Of a stretch of DNA of 64,000 nucleotides, positions 25,646 to 38,929 are shown in pieces. The first letter of the stretch is position 1. Every line of letters starts with the position of its first letter. The notes below the pieces were generated by a model that saw only the letters and a list, made by a program, of their open reading frames with translations, made no database searches and was not told the DNA's origin. The stretch covers positions 2,149,001 through 2,213,000 of the forward strand of contig CM067312.1 in the NCBI GenBank assembly GCA_034231615.1, written 5' to 3'. This DNA comes from Meghimatium bilineatum. Lineage: Eukaryota; Mollusca; Gastropoda; Stylommatophora; Philomycidae. The position numbers and the translations under genes are program-made.

Positions 25646-26668
25646 CTAGGGGATATACTGACGCGTAGACATCAATACCACCAGATGTGTTCGTAGATAT
25701 CAATACCACCAGATGTGTTCGGATATACTGACACGTAGATATCAATACCACCAGATGTGTTCGGATATACTGACACGTAGATATCAATACCACCAGATGT
25801 GTTCGGATATACTGACACGTAGATATCAATACCACCAGATGTGTTCGGATATACTGACGCGTAGACATCAATACCACCAGATGTGTTCGTAGATATCAAT
25901 ACCACCAGATGTTTTCGGATATACTGACACGTAGATATCAATACCACCAGATGTGTTCGGATATACTGACACGTAGATATCAATACCACCAGATGTGTTC
26001 GTAGATATCAATACCACCAGATGTGTTCGTAGATATCAATACCACCAGATGTGTTCGTAGATATCAATACCACCAAATGTGTTCGGATATACTGACACGT
26101 AGATATCAATACCACCAGATGTGTTCGTAGATATCAATACCACCAGATGTGTTCGGATATACTGACACGTAGATATCAATACCACCAGATGTGTTTGTAT
26201 ATATCAATACCACCAGATTTGTTCGTAGATATCAATACCACCAGATGTGTTCGGATATACTGACACGTAGATATCAATACCACCAGATGTGTTCGTAGAT
26301 ATCAATACCACCAAATGTGTTCGGATATACTGACACGTAGATATCAATACTACCAGATGTGTTCGGATATACTGACACGTAGATATCAATACTACCAGAT
26401 GTGTTCGGATATACCAACACGTAGATATCAATACCACCAGATGTGTTCGTAGATTTAATACCACCAGATGTGTTCGGATATACTGACACGTAGATATCAA
26501 TACCACCAGATGTGTTCGGATATACTGACACGTAGATATCAATACCACCAGATGTTTTCGTATATATCAATACCACCAGATGTGTTCGGATATACTGACA
26601 CGTAGATATCAATACCACCAGATGTGTTCGTAGATATCAATACCACCAGATGTGTTCGGATATACTGA
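25646..26668. repeat. 28/42-bp compound minisatellite, left part
   Basis: Units start atatcaataccaccagatg. The short form (28 bp) ends gttcgtag and the long form (42 bp) adds a 14-bp segment ending gacacgtag. The two forms alternate irregularly. Element 2 is inserted into a long unit; the array resumes at 40911 in the same orientation. Confidence 0.93.
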
Positions 26669-26674
26669 CACGTA
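26669..26674. repeat. 6-bp target-site duplication (left), element 2
   Basis: cacgta belongs to the minisatellite unit and is repeated at 40905-40910 after the element. Confidence 0.85.
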
Positions 26675-26699
26675 AGTAGTGTATGATGCATGGAACGAG

Positions 26700-27180
26700 G
26701 AGTGGATATGACATGATATGATATGATATGCCATGATATGCCATGATATGACATGATAAGTAATATAGCCCATATAACAAAATACTCCGGATAAGGGTGA
26801 TAAGCAGAGGTCGTGCAGGTCGTGCAGAGGTCGTGCAGGTCGTGCAGAGGTCGTGCAGGGCGTGCAAAGGTCGTGTCATGTTACATAACCGGATAATACA
26901 CTTGACACGAGTGTGCTTTTTTATAGTCCATATAACATTATACTCGGCCTGGAGAGATCGTGTAAATGGGCGTCATGTTACGTCATTTTACATAACCGGA
27001 CAATACTTAACTCATATAACAATATACTGGATACGGAGTGGTCGTGCAAAGGTGGCACCATGCCCCGTGCTGTTACATAACGGGCTTTAATATAGCCCAA
27101 ATAACAATAAACGTGTCATATAAAAGTCGGGTAAAGGTTGTCACCTGGTACTTATCCGGCTAATATATACCTCATATAAT
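26700..27180. repeat. Subterminal repeats, left arm
   Basis: First come about five copies of atgatatgcc-like decamers. Next is a 9-bp array of aggtcgtgc (26805-26880). Then about three diverged 125-bp repeats containing catataac and ccgg. The mirror at 40437-40880 has fewer aggtcgtgc copies. Confidence 0.75.
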
Positions 27181-27420
27181 AATGAGATGTGAATGTGTCG
27201 AGTGTGCGGCTGAATGTACTGAGTGTGCCCGCACATCCTATATGACGGCAATCGAAACCGGCCGAACCAACCGGCGGCGGAGTGTGGCCCGGAGCGATAC
27301 CCACTCGCTGTGGCCGAATCCGGGGAAATTGTGTATCTAATGATGCGAATGTGTGTGGGGTGGGTCTGTTATTTGGTAGTGGAATTTTCCTTTTATTTGT
27401 TTTGGTGATACAAGGAGCTG

Positions 27421-29115
27421 GGCTCGTGATAAAGAAAAAATTTCCACTGCGACTTCCAGTGAATGAGGTCTGCAAAACCCCACCTTCTCCCACTTGTTTC
27501 GGTGGGGTTGCGTTTGGTGAGTATTAACATGTTATGACCTTATTTGTTTAGTGGCTATTTTGTGGTTTTTCCACTGAAATTTATTTATGGTTCTATCTTT
27601 TTATATAAAACGAACCAATTTTAAACCAAATGTGAAAGAGCATGCAAAGTTCAGATCATAAAACTGCCAGATGCAATATAATTACACTCGCGGAAACTAG
27701 CCAGAAAAGTGTAATTAACACATGGTCGTGTCTGGGGTGTTGTGGAGATGGCAATAAAAATAAGACATGGATGCTGTAAGAGTGGTTAAAGGCCCGTGTA
27801 TGTGAGTGGGAGCTTGGTAGTGACAGTGTTTCTTTAGTTGTTATGCTGATCCAATGAGCTGGATTCGTGATAAAGATAATTTCCACTGAACCTTCCAGTG
27901 AATGAGGTCTGCAAAACCCCACCTTCTCCCACTTGTTTCGGTGGGGTTGCGTTTGGTGAGTATTAACATGTTATGACCTTATCTGTTTAGTGGCTATTTT
28001 GTGGTTTTTCCACTGAAATTTATTTATGGTTCTATCTTTTTATATAAAACGAACCAATTTTAAACCAAATGTGAAAGAGCATGCAAAGTTCAGATCATAA
28101 AACTGCCAGATGCAATATAATTACACTCGCGGAAACTAGCCAGAACAGTGTAATTAACACATGGTCGTGTCTGGGGTGTTGTGGAGATGGCAATAAAAAT
28201 AAGACATGGATGCTGTAAGAGTGGTTAAAGGCCCGTGTATGTGAGTGGGTGCTTGGTAGTGACAGTTTTTCTTTAGTTGTTATGCTGATACAATGAGCTG
28301 GATTCGTGATAAAGATAATTTCCACTGAACCTTCCAGTGAATGAGGTCTACATAGCCCCATCTCTCCCCCTTGTGTCGGTGGTGCTGCGTTTGGTGAGTA
28401 TTAATATGTTATGACCTTATTTGTTTAGTGGCTATTTTGTGGTTTTTCCACTGAAATTTATTTATGGTACTATTTTTTATATAAAACGAACCAATTTTAA
28501 ACCACATGTGAAAGAGCACGCAAAGTTCAGATCATAAAACTGCCAGATGCAATATAATTACACTCACGGAAACTAGCCAGAACAGTGTAATTAACACATG
28601 GTCGTGTCTGGGGTGTTGTGGAGATGGTAATAAAAACAAGGTGTGGATGCTGTAAGAGCGGTTACAGGCACGTGTATGTGAGTGGGTGCTTGGTAGTGGC
28701 AGTTTTTCTTTAGCTGTTAGGCTGACACAATGAGCGGGGCTCGTGATAGAGACAATTTCCACTGCACCTTCCAGCGAATGAGATCGGCATAACCCTACCT
28801 CCCCCCACTTGTGTCTATGGGGTTGAGTTTGCTGCGTATTAACATGTTATAACTATATCTGATTAGTGGGTATGTTGTGGTTTTTCTACTGAAATTTATT
28901 TATGGCATTATCTTTTATATAAAACGACCCAATTTTAAACCACACGTGAAAGATCACGCAAAGATCAGATTGTAAAACTGCCAAATGCAATATAATTACA
29001 GTCACGATAAAGAACATTTCCACTGCCACTTCCAGTGAATGAGGTTAGCATAACCCCACCTTCCCCACTTATGCCGGTGGGGGTGATTTTGCTGGGTATT
29101 AACATTAACATGACC
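27421..29115. repeat. About 437-bp tandem repeats, left arm, five starts
   Basis: Each unit starts near cgtgataaagataatttcc and includes ttccagtgaatgaggt, a hairpin of CCCCACC with GGTGGGG, and gaaatttatttatgg. Starts lie near 27421, 27863, 28301, 28737 and 29001; the last is short and diverged. The repeated 76-88-codon minus-strand frames within them are conserved only because the DNA is repeated. Confidence 0.85.
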
Positions 29116-29159
29116 TTATTTGTTTAGTGGGTATGTTTGGGATTTCCGCTTACATTCAA

Positions 29160-29530
29160 GGGGTTTTCAAATTGTAAAATACTGACCATAACAATGTAAA
29201 CCCCCGAGACATATAGACACCACAAAAACTAATATTCTGCAAACATACTTCTGTACCTTTGACCAACGGTTCTCATTATTTTATACTTATATTCAAGTGG
29301 TTCTCAAATTGTAAAATATTTACCATGAAAATGTAAAACTCGTAACATATTGACACCACAAAAGAAAATATTCTGCAAACATTATTCTGTGCCTTTGGTC
29401 AATAGTTCTCATTATTTTATGGTTATGTTAAAGTGGTTCTCACATTGGCCAATCCTGACCATACTAATGTAAAACCCATGCCATATATACACCACAAAAG
29501 CTAATATTCTCCAAACAGTCTTCTCTCAGG
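29160..29530. repeat. About 125-bp tandem repeats, three copies
   Basis: Units contain ttctcaaattgtaaaat, a segment around accacaaaa, and attctgcaaac. The mirror is at about 38930-39312. The stretch 29531-29890 has no recognised content. Confidence 0.8.
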
Positions 29531-29889
29531 CCCGGCTTCACCCATGGTCGCTTGATGGTCTCTGTATGCTCTTCAACTATGTTCTACCATATTATCATTA
29601 TGGTCTCACTAACTTCTAACAGGGTCTACTTTGGGCCAATATATTCTTAGTATATTTTCGCTAGAGTCTTAAACTAGGTTCTCATGTGCAGCTTCAATTA
29701 TGTTCTCTCTGTGTTTTGAGTTATTTTTCTCTACCAAAAGGTTTCTTATTAACATATTTCATTAGCGCAAACGGCGTGTTTATCAGATGTCGAAATTAAC
29801 AAGTCACACGAAAACACATTTCACCCCTTTCTCACTAACAACATAGTACATTTGAGAGGTTTTATTTGTGTAAACTTAACATTTATTGG

Positions 29890-32235
29890 TGTTTTTTTCA
29901 CAACTAGATAACCCACTTATACGGATTTTCGATGTTTTATTAGTTGTCTAAATTGTCATACGAAAATACATTTCAGTATTTTTGCAGTGACAACATGACA
30001 AATTTTATCGTGTTTGTATTTGTGTGACTGTACCATGTACCATTTTTCCACAATTAACCAATCTGATTTTAGTGATTTTCATTATGTTTTATCATTTGTC
30101 TAAATTATCATACCACACGAAACATATTTCAGTACTTTTACACAAACATTATAACACATTTTTTTATTTGTGTAAGTACATCATTTACAATTTTTTCACA
30201 AGTAACCAACCCACTTTTACTATGTTATCATACTAAAAGAACCAATTTTTCAGTACGTTGCCACTAACAACATAACACATTAAACCATGTTTTTATTTGT
30301 GGGCCTGCGCCATTTATCAATTTTAGTGATGTTCGTTATGTTTTATCAGTAGTTATCTAAATTAGATACCATACAAACCCATATTTCAGTACTTTTGCAC
30401 AAACATCATAACACATTTACCATGTTTTATTTGTGCGCTTCCAACATTTATTACTATTTTTGCAATTACACAATCCGAATTGGGTGATTTTCGTTATGTT
30501 TTATCAGATGTCTAAGTTATGATACCATACGAAGCTATTTTTCAGTACGTTGCCATTAACAACATAACAACTTTTGACATGTTTTTATCTGTTGGACAAT
30601 CACTTATCACTTTTTCACAACTAGGCAAGTTGGTGGTAGCGCCTTTCAGTGTGATCAGACAGTATTTATCTTTTTTTCTATACTTACAGTTGCGCATTTC
30701 ACGACATTTAGATACAAAACACGGTTCCAATGAACTTATTTTCATATGGTAAACTGCATGTTTTATCTGTTTTCAAAATTATTATCCCATACGAAATAAC
30801 ATGCCAACACTTCTCACTAACCTCATACACCATTTTGACAAACTTCTGTTTATGAAACAGCATCGCTGATCACTACTCATAGACAATACCAACACATTTC
30901 ACACATAGATTCTGTCAATATCCCGTACTGATAGTCCGTGCTTATCCCCCATGCTTATACCACGTTCTGATATCCCGTGCTAATAGCCCGTGTTGTTATA
31001 CCTATCAAAATCCGCTGCTGCTATCCGCTGTCAAGATCCGCTACTGATAGCTCTAGTCAAGAACTGATGCTGACATCCCTTGATGTCAATCGACGTGTTG
31101 CATCCCTTTTCACAACTAGGCAAACTGCTTATAACACTTTTTGCTATGATCGAAAGCATTGGGCGCTGATTTTCTAGACATACAAGGTAAATGTTTCTAT
31201 TTGTATATACCACGTCTCATATTACATATTTCCATATGACAAATTGCTTGTTTAGCCCTTTTAACAGCTATGCAAGTCGCTTTTAACACATTTACATATA
31301 ATAAACTGCATGTTTTTCACTTGTCACAGTTAGGCAAGCCGCTTTTAACGCATTACCATTTGACAAACGGTATGTTTTATCAGTTATCACACCATATGAA
31401 AACCTATTACAAGGCGTTTACACTAAAACACAACGCATTTATCACTTTTCACAGCTAGACATGCTGCTTTTCGTAGTTTTACAATGAGTAAAGTCACTAT
31501 TTCACCCGTGTCTAGACTTACAATGACAGATTACAGTGGTTTTATGTACCAACATGTTTAATATTACATATATCCAAATGACGGAGAAGGCATGTTTATC
31601 ACTTTTCACAACTAGGCAAAGCCCTTTTAACACAATTTGCTATAATCAAAGACATTGGGTGGGGACTTTCTAGACTTACAATGCAAATTTCCTTATTTGT
31701 ATGTACCAACAAGGTTCATATTACGTATTTCCATAGGACAACCTTCATGTTTTATCACTGTTCACAACTAGGCAAATCGCTTTTAACAATTGTTGGTATT
31801 ACCAAAAGCTATGTGTGGTGGTTCTCTAGACTTACACTGTAAATTTTCCTATTTTTATGCACCAACCGGTTTCATATTGCATATTTCCAAACGACAAAGT
31901 TCATGTTTTATCACTTTTCACAGTTAGCCAAAACGATTTTAACACTTTTCATATGACAAACGACATGTTTTATTAGTTTTCTAAATTATCAGGTTATATG
32001 AAACCACATTACAATACGTTTACACTAAACAACATAACGCATTTAAGCACTTTTCACAGCTAGACAAACCACCTTTCGTAGTTTTCGCAATGAGCAAAGA
32101 CATTATTTTGCACGTTGCTAGACTTACAAAGGCAAATTACCATACTTTTATGTACCAACAAGGTTCATATTATATATGTCCATATGACAAGCTTCAGGTT
32201 TATCGCTTTTCACAATTAGGCAAACCGCGTTTCGC
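29890..32235. repeat. 150-170-bp repeat array with the shared motif, left arm
   Basis: About 14 degenerate units each carry a version of TTTTCACAACTAGGCAAACC followed by CTTTTAAC, separated by blocks such as gttttatcagttgtctaaat and accaacaaggttcatatt. Near 30930-31080 lies a short interruption of about 20-bp repeats built on atcccgtgctgatag. The array shares its motif core with element 1. No gene is visible. The stretch 32236-32640 holds no repeat recognised by eye. Confidence 0.75.
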
Positions 32236-32775
32236 AAACCCCTAGCTATAACCCGGGTGATATCACATGACATTAGCCAAGGCCGATAGACCCTGTTGAT
32301 ACCCATGACAATGACCTAGGACACTACACCCTGTTAATAGCTCATCGGGATATCACCCTACTAATAAACCATACTAATATAATATTCGTTATTAACACCA
32401 ACACGACTAAAAAACCCTGATACAGGACTATCTGGCTAGGAACAACTGACGCATTTCTTACAACTAAATACCGATACAATATAAGAGGCGTTGTTGTTGG
32501 TTATGGTTTGCATATATTTCCCAGTTATAGACAAATATTTACCAAGCTAAACTCGACAATATATTTTTTTAAAAAGACAATCACATATTTAAAAAAAACA
32601 CTGACAAATACAGAAAAGACATACACAGAAAAATTTAACAACGCAAGTTGCCTCATAATGGTTTATTGAATCATTTGAACGACATACATAGCGTAGTTAG
32701 AAAGGGGCATATTTGGTGTCAGCATTTACCATCTATAAGAACAGCTTCAATTGGTTGTGTCGGTTGTCTAAACAC

Positions 32776-33651
32776 TCAACCCAACGGATGGTCGTTTATA
32801 AAATATAAGTCGAAAGACGTTCCCACAGTGTTCTCCAGCTGATATTTGGTATTTGGCCGCGTATTCTGGGCAACATTCATAGGGTCAGCTTCGTTAACTT
32901 TCTGAACAAATAGGTCAAAGTCGTGTCTATTATTTATCAGCGCTGGGTACTCTAAAACAGCCGAATTGTTAACTGAGCCGTGAAAAAATCTTGGTTCTAA
33001 TGTCTCTCGATGTCGTAATATCAAATGTTTGGAAAAGTTCACTTTGAACCTCTTAGTTTGGTCAGTGAACATGGGTCTTAGAACCTCATTCCAGTCTTGT
33101 ATATGAGGTATCGTTGGGGGATGAAAAAACGTGTAAGTCGCGCTGGACTTACGAACTGTGATATGTGTATGTATAGTTGACCAATTATCGATATATATTT
33201 GCTGTATGTCTAATGGTAAACCAGCTAAAAAATCGAATTGGGGTGAGTTAGGTGCCCGTGGTGTTAGTGCTCTTATGGTGCCGTTATTGTCTGGTAGTAG
33301 TGGTTGTGGTGATAATGGAGGTACACTGTTTTCAGAGGTAGCAGACAGCGACAAGGGCGATGTAATTTCCAAAACTGCTGCTAACGAAGAGCCAGTCATA
33401 TGTGGGGGTGAAACTGATAACGTTAGTGGTGTAACTGGCGCGGATGCATGACCAACACGCCCGTTCATTTGTTCTTGGTGTTTCTTTACGTGCCGCTGTA
33501 AAGACGCAACATCAGAATAGTCACTCTTACAAACAGAACATTTATATCGACGCTTAATGTGCAAATTCTGACAATGTCTACGCAGTGTATATACGCGTTT
33601 AAACTCTTTCCCACAAGTTTCTCAGGCGTAGGCTTTGCTACCCGGGGCGAC
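32776..33651 (-). pseudogene. C2H2 zinc-finger / pPolB N-terminal-like protein, left arm copy
   Basis: Mirror of 34816-35691. The second finger (C-x2-C-x12-H-x3-H) and everything after it are open for 262 codons (32776-33564). The first Cys of the first finger is replaced by TGA, so the frame is broken at its N-terminus. The Ser/Pro-rich linker is followed by a block FFHPPTIPHIQDWNEVLRPM, then TLEPRFFHGSVNNSAVLEYP, and ends FDLYFINDHPLG before a stop. In related Polinton polymerases I recall a similar order: fingers, then this region, then exonuclease. The exonuclease and polymerase parts are missing here. The domain call beyond the fingers is inference. Confidence 0.65.
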
Positions 33652-34215
33652 CTGGTGATGATAAAACACAAAGATGTCAATAGGAGAAACACATATATTT
33701 TAGTCGATGTAACAACCAAACCATAATAAAAGCATTGCTTAATAACAGAATATACGCAATAATACACACTAATTATAACCAAACAGAGCTAATGCAGTGA
33801 CAAACGGGCATGGTGGTTAGTTCGCCACATACCGACGAGGTAAGCAGCATAAAAACTAACATACATCATATAACAAAACAAAGGTATTACATACAACCAA
33901 CGTACCGGTTGAACTGAAACCATAACGGCTAATTATACAACAACAGAGGTTAGCTTTTCGGTTATCTATTATACCTCTGTAACACACTAGAAAACACGTT
34001 GGGTGTTGGTAGTTCAAAAAACACGACTTAATGAGACCACTAAGGACTGTCACGGATATTTATTAGACCTGGGGAACCAAAAAGCTATTTTCACTAACCC
34101 TAATCGCCATGAAAAATTATATATGTCTATGTACCAGTGAATTATTTTTTTTTTAGCTAGTCATAAGCGAACTTTTATAACACCAAACAAATTCAACCAC
34201 ATACCCTCCTCTTAT

Positions 34216-34250
34216 CACTATAACCACTAACACATACAAGGTGACTAGTA
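34216..34250. other. Palindrome axis of element 2
   Basis: A 35-bp spacer separates ccctcctcttat from ataagaggagggg. The spacer itself is not palindromic, so hairpin formation would leave a 35-base loop. Confidence 0.75.
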
Positions 34251-34815
34251 ATAAGAGGAGGGGATATGGTTGAATTTGTTTGGTGTTATAAAAGTTCGCT
34301 TATGACTAGCTAAAAAAAAAAATAATTCACTGGTACATAGACATATATAATTTTTCATGGCGATTAGGGTTAGTGAAAATAGCTTTTTGGTTCCCCAGGT
34401 CTAATAAATATCCGTGACAGTCCTTAGTGGTCTCATTAAGTCGTGTTTTTTGAACTACCAACACCCAACGTGTTTTCTAGTGTGTTACAGAGGTATAATA
34501 GATAACCGAAAAGCTAACCTCTGTTGTTGTATAATTAGCCGTTATGGTTTCAGTTCAACCGGTACGTTGGTTGTATGTAATACCTTTGTTTTGTTATATG
34601 ATGTATGTTAGTTTTTATGCTGCTTACCTCGTCGGTATGTGGCGAACTAACCACCATGCCCGTTTGTCACTGCATTAGCTCTGTTTGGTTATAATTAGTG
34701 TGTATTATTGCGTATATTCTGTTATTAAGCAATGCTTTTATTATGGTTTGGTTGTTACATCGACTAAAATATATGTGTTTCTCCTATTGACATCTTTGTG
34801 TTTTATCATCACCAG

Positions 34816-35691
34816 GTCGCCCCGGGTAGCAAAGCCTACGCCTGTGAAACTTGTGGGAAAGAGTTTAAACGCGTATATACACTGCGTAGACATTGTCAGA
34901 ATTTGCACATTAAGCGTCGATATAACTGTTCTGTTTGTAAGAGTGACTATTCTGATGTTGCGTCTTTACAGCGGCACGTAAAGAAACACCAAGAACAAAT
35001 GAACGGGCGTGTTGGTCATGCATCCGCGCCAGTTACACCACTAACGTTATCAGTTTCACCCCCACATATGACTGGCTCTTCGTTAGCAGCAGTTTTGGAA
35101 ATTACATCGCCCTTGTCGCTGTCTGCTACCTCTGAAAACAGTGTACCTCCATTATCACCACAACCACTACTACCAGACAATAACGGCACCATAAGAGCAC
35201 TAACACCACGGGCACCTAACTCACCCCAATTCGATTTTTTAGCTGGTTTACCATTAGACATACAGCAAATATATATCGATAATTGGTCAACTATACATAC
35301 ACATATCACAGTTCGTAAGTCCAGCTAGACTTACATGTTTTTTCATCCCCCAACGATACCTCATATACAAGACTGGAATGAGGTTCTAAGACCCATGTTC
35401 ACTGACCAAACTAAGAGGTTCAAAGTGAACTTTTCCAAACATTTGATATTACGACATCGAGAGACATTAGAACCAAGATTTTTTCACGGCTCAGTTAACA
35501 ATTCGGCTGTTTTAGAGTACCCAGCGCTGATAAATAATAGACACGACTTTGACCTCTTTGTTCAGAAAGTTAACGAAGCTGACCCTATGAATGTTGCCCA
35601 GAATACGCGGCCAAATACCAAATATCAGCTGGAGAACACTGTGGGAACGTCTTTCGACTTATATTTTATAAACGACCATCCGTTGGGTTGA
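34816..35691 (+). pseudogene. C2H2 zinc-finger / pPolB N-terminal-like protein, right arm copy
   Basis: Two C2H2 fingers are intact: CETC...RRHCQNLH (C-x2-C-x12-H-x4-H) and CSVC...RHVKKH (C-x2-C-x12-H-x3-H). A Ser/Thr/Pro-rich linker of about 100 residues follows. Then TAG interrupts after VRKSS (35326-35328), where the left arm reads Ala. The downstream part is open again to 35691. No ATG fits the start; the frame opens at GTG 34798, while tttatcatcaccag|G at 34815/34816 is a good splice acceptor, so an upstream exon is possible. A DNA-binding protein or polymerase N-terminus is likely; function is unproven. Confidence 0.65.
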
Positions 35692-36229
35692 GTGTTTAGA
35701 CAACCGACACAACCAATTGAAGCTGTTCTTATAGATGGTAAATGCTGACACCAAATATGCCCCTTTCTAACTACGCTATGTATGTCGTTCAAATGATTCA
35801 ATAAACCATTATGAGGCAACTTGCGTTGTTAAATTTTTCTGTGTATGTCTTTTCTGTATTTGTCAGTGTTTTTTTTAAATATGTGATTGTCTTTTTAAAA
35901 AAATATATTGTCGAGTTTAGCTTGGTAAATATTTGTCTATAACTGGGAAATATATGCAAACCATAACCAACAACAACGCCTCTTATATTGTATCGGTATT
36001 TAGTTGTAAGAAATGCGTCAGTTGTTCCTAGCCAGATAGTCCTGTATCAGGGTTTTTTAGTCGTGTTGGTGTTAATAACGAATATTATATTAGTATGGTT
36101 TATTAGTAGGGTGATATCCCGATGAGCTATTAACAGGGTGTAGTGTCCTAGGTCATTGTCATGGGTATCAACAGGGGCTATCGGCCTTGGCTAATGTCAT
36201 GTGATATCACCCGGGTTATAGCTAGGGGT
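35692..36229. other. Downstream non-coding region, right arm
   Basis: Mirror of 32236-32775. The first about 130 bp could be decayed continuation of the polymerase-like frame, but stops in all frames prevent a call. Confidence 0.4.
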
Positions 36230-38575
36230 TTGCGAAACGCGGTTTGCCTAATTGTGAAAAGCGATAAACCTGAAGCTTGTCATATGGACATATATAATAA
36301 TAACCTTGTTGGTACATAAAAGTATGGTAATTTGCCTTTGTAAGTCTAGCAACGTGCAAAATAATGTCTTTGCTCATTGCGAAAACTACGAAAGGTGGTT
36401 TGTCTAGCTGTGAAAAGTGCTTAAATGCGTTATGTTGTTTAGTGTAAACGTATTGTAATGTGGTTTCATATAACCTGATAATTTAGAAAACTAATAAAAC
36501 ATGTCGTTTGTCATATGAAAAGTGTTAAAATCGTTTTGGCTAACTGTGAAAAGTGATAAAACATGAACTTTGTCGTTTGGAAATATGCAATATGAAACCG
36601 GTTGGTGCATAAAAATAGGAAAATTTACAGTGTAAGTCTAGAGAACCACCACACATAGCTTTTGGTAATACCAACAATTGTTAAAAGCGATTTGCCTAGT
36701 TGTGAACAGTGATAAAACATGAAGGTTGTCCTATGGAAATACGTAATATGAACCTTGTTGGTACATACAAATAAGGAAATTTGCATTGTAAGTCTAGAAA
36801 GTCCCCACCCAATGTCTTTGATTATAGCAAATTGTGTTAAAAGGGCTTTGCCTAGTTGTGAAAAGTGATAAACATGCCTTCTCCGTCATTTGGATATATG
36901 CAATATTAAACATGTTGGTACATAAAACCACTGTAATCTGTCATTGTAAGTCTAGACACGGGTGAAATAGTGACTTTACTCATTGTAAAACTACGAAAAG
37001 CAGCATGTCTAGCTGTGAAAAGTGATAAATGCGTTGTGTTTTAGTGTAAACGCCTTGTAATAGGTTTTCATATGGTGTGATAACTGATAAAACATACCGT
37101 TTGTCAAATGGTAATGCGTTAAAAGCGGCTTGCCTAACTGTGACAAGTGAAAAACATGCAGTTTATTATATGTAAATGTGTTAAAAGCGACTTGCATAGC
37201 TGTTAAAAGGGCTAAACAAGCAATTTGTCATATGGAAATATGTAATATGAGACGTGGTATATACAAATAGAAACATTTACCTTGTATGTCTAGAAAATCA
37301 GCGCCCAATGCTTTCGATAATAGCAAAAAGTGTTATAAGCAGTTTGCCTAGTTGTGAAATGGGATGCAACACGTCGATTGACATCAAGGGATGTCAGCAT
37401 CAGTTTTTGACTAGAGCTATCAGTAGCGGATCTTGACAGCGGATAGCAGCAGCGGATTTTGATAGGTATAACAACACGGGCTATTAGCACGGGATATCAG
37501 AACGTGGTATAAGCACGGGGGATAAGCACGGACTATCAGTACGGGATATTGACAGAATCTATGTGTGAAATGTGTTGGTATTGTCTATGAGTAGTGATCA
37601 GCGATGCTGTTTCATAAACAGAAATTTGTCAAAATGGTGTATGAGGTTAGTGAGAAGTGTTGGCATGTTATTTCGTATGGGATAATAATTTTGAAAACAG
37701 ATAAAACATGCAGTTTACCATATGAAAATAAGTTCATTGGAACCGTGTTTTGTATCTAAATGTCGTGAAATGCGCAACTGTAAGTATAGAAAAAAAGATA
37801 AATACTGTCTGATCACACTGAAAGGCGCTACCACCAACTTGCCTAGTTGTGAAAAAGTGATAAGTGATTGTCCAACAGATAAAAACATGTCAAAAGTTGT
37901 TATGTTGTTAATGGCAACGTACTGAAAAATAGCTTCGTATGGTATCATAACTTAGACATCTGATAAAACATAACGAAAATCACCCAATTCGGATTGTGTA
38001 ATTGCAAAAATAGTAATAAATGTTGGAAGCGCACAAATAAAACATGGTAAATGTGTTATGATGTTTGTGCAAAAGTACTGAAATATGGGTTTGTATGGTA
38101 TCTAATTTAGATAACTACTGATAAAACATAACGAACATCACTAAAATTGATAAATGGCGCAGGCCCACAAATAAAAACATGGTTTAATGTGTTATGTTGT
38201 TAGTGGCAACGTACTGAAAAATTGGTTCTTTTAGTATGATAACATAGTAAAAGTGGGTTGGTTACTTGTGAAAAAATTGTAAATGATGTACTTACACAAA
38301 TAAAAAAATGTGTTATAATGTTTGTGTAAAAGTACTGAAATATGTTTCGTGTGGTATGATAATTTAGACAAATGATAAAACATAATGAAAATCACTAAAA
38401 TCAGATTGGTTAATTGTGGAAAAATGGTACATGGTACAGTCACACAAATACAAACACGATAAAATTTGTCATGTTGTCACTGCAAAAATACTGAAATGTA
38501 TTTTCGTATGACAATTTAGACAACTAATAAAACATCGAAAATCCGTATAAGTGGGTTATCTAGTTGTGAAAAAAA
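36230..38575. repeat. 150-170-bp repeat array with shared motif, right arm
   Basis: Mirror of 29890-32235 with the motif on the minus strand. Single-base differences from the left arm occur (for example tcccatttcac at 37350-37370 against tcccttttcac on the left). Confidence 0.75.
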
Positions 38576-38929
38576 CACCAATAAATGTTAAGTTTACACA
38601 AATAAAACCTCTCAAATGTACTATGTTGTTAGTGAGAAAGGGGTGAAATGTGTTTTCGTGTGACTTGTTAATTTCGACATCTGATAAACACGCCGTTTGC
38701 GCTAATGAAATATGTTAATAAGAAACCTTTTGGTAGAGAAAAATAACTCAAAACACAGAGAGAACATAATTGAAGCTGCACATGAGAACCTAGTTTAAGA
38801 CTCTAGCGAAAATATACTAAGAAAATATTGGCCCAAAGTAGACCCTGTTAGAAGTTAGTGAGACCATAATGATAATATGGTAGAACATAGTTGAAGAGCA
38901 TACAGAGACCATCAAGCGACCATGGGTGA

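Larger units (their letters stand above)
26675..34215. repeat. Element 2 left arm
   Basis: Inverted repeat of 34251-40904. From the end inward it holds short subterminal repeats, 437-bp repeats, 125-bp repeats, a long array of 150-170-bp repeats with the shared motif, and the zinc-finger pseudogene next to the axis. Confidence 0.9.

Noticed and set aside
27152-27493. 113-codon frame mirrored at 40097-40438
   Set aside because: No motif; it lies across repeat boundaries and is identical in the arms only because of the palindrome.
33158-33451. 97-codon frame opposite the zinc-finger gene in both arms
   Set aside because: Antisense shadow of the Ser/Pro-rich linker.
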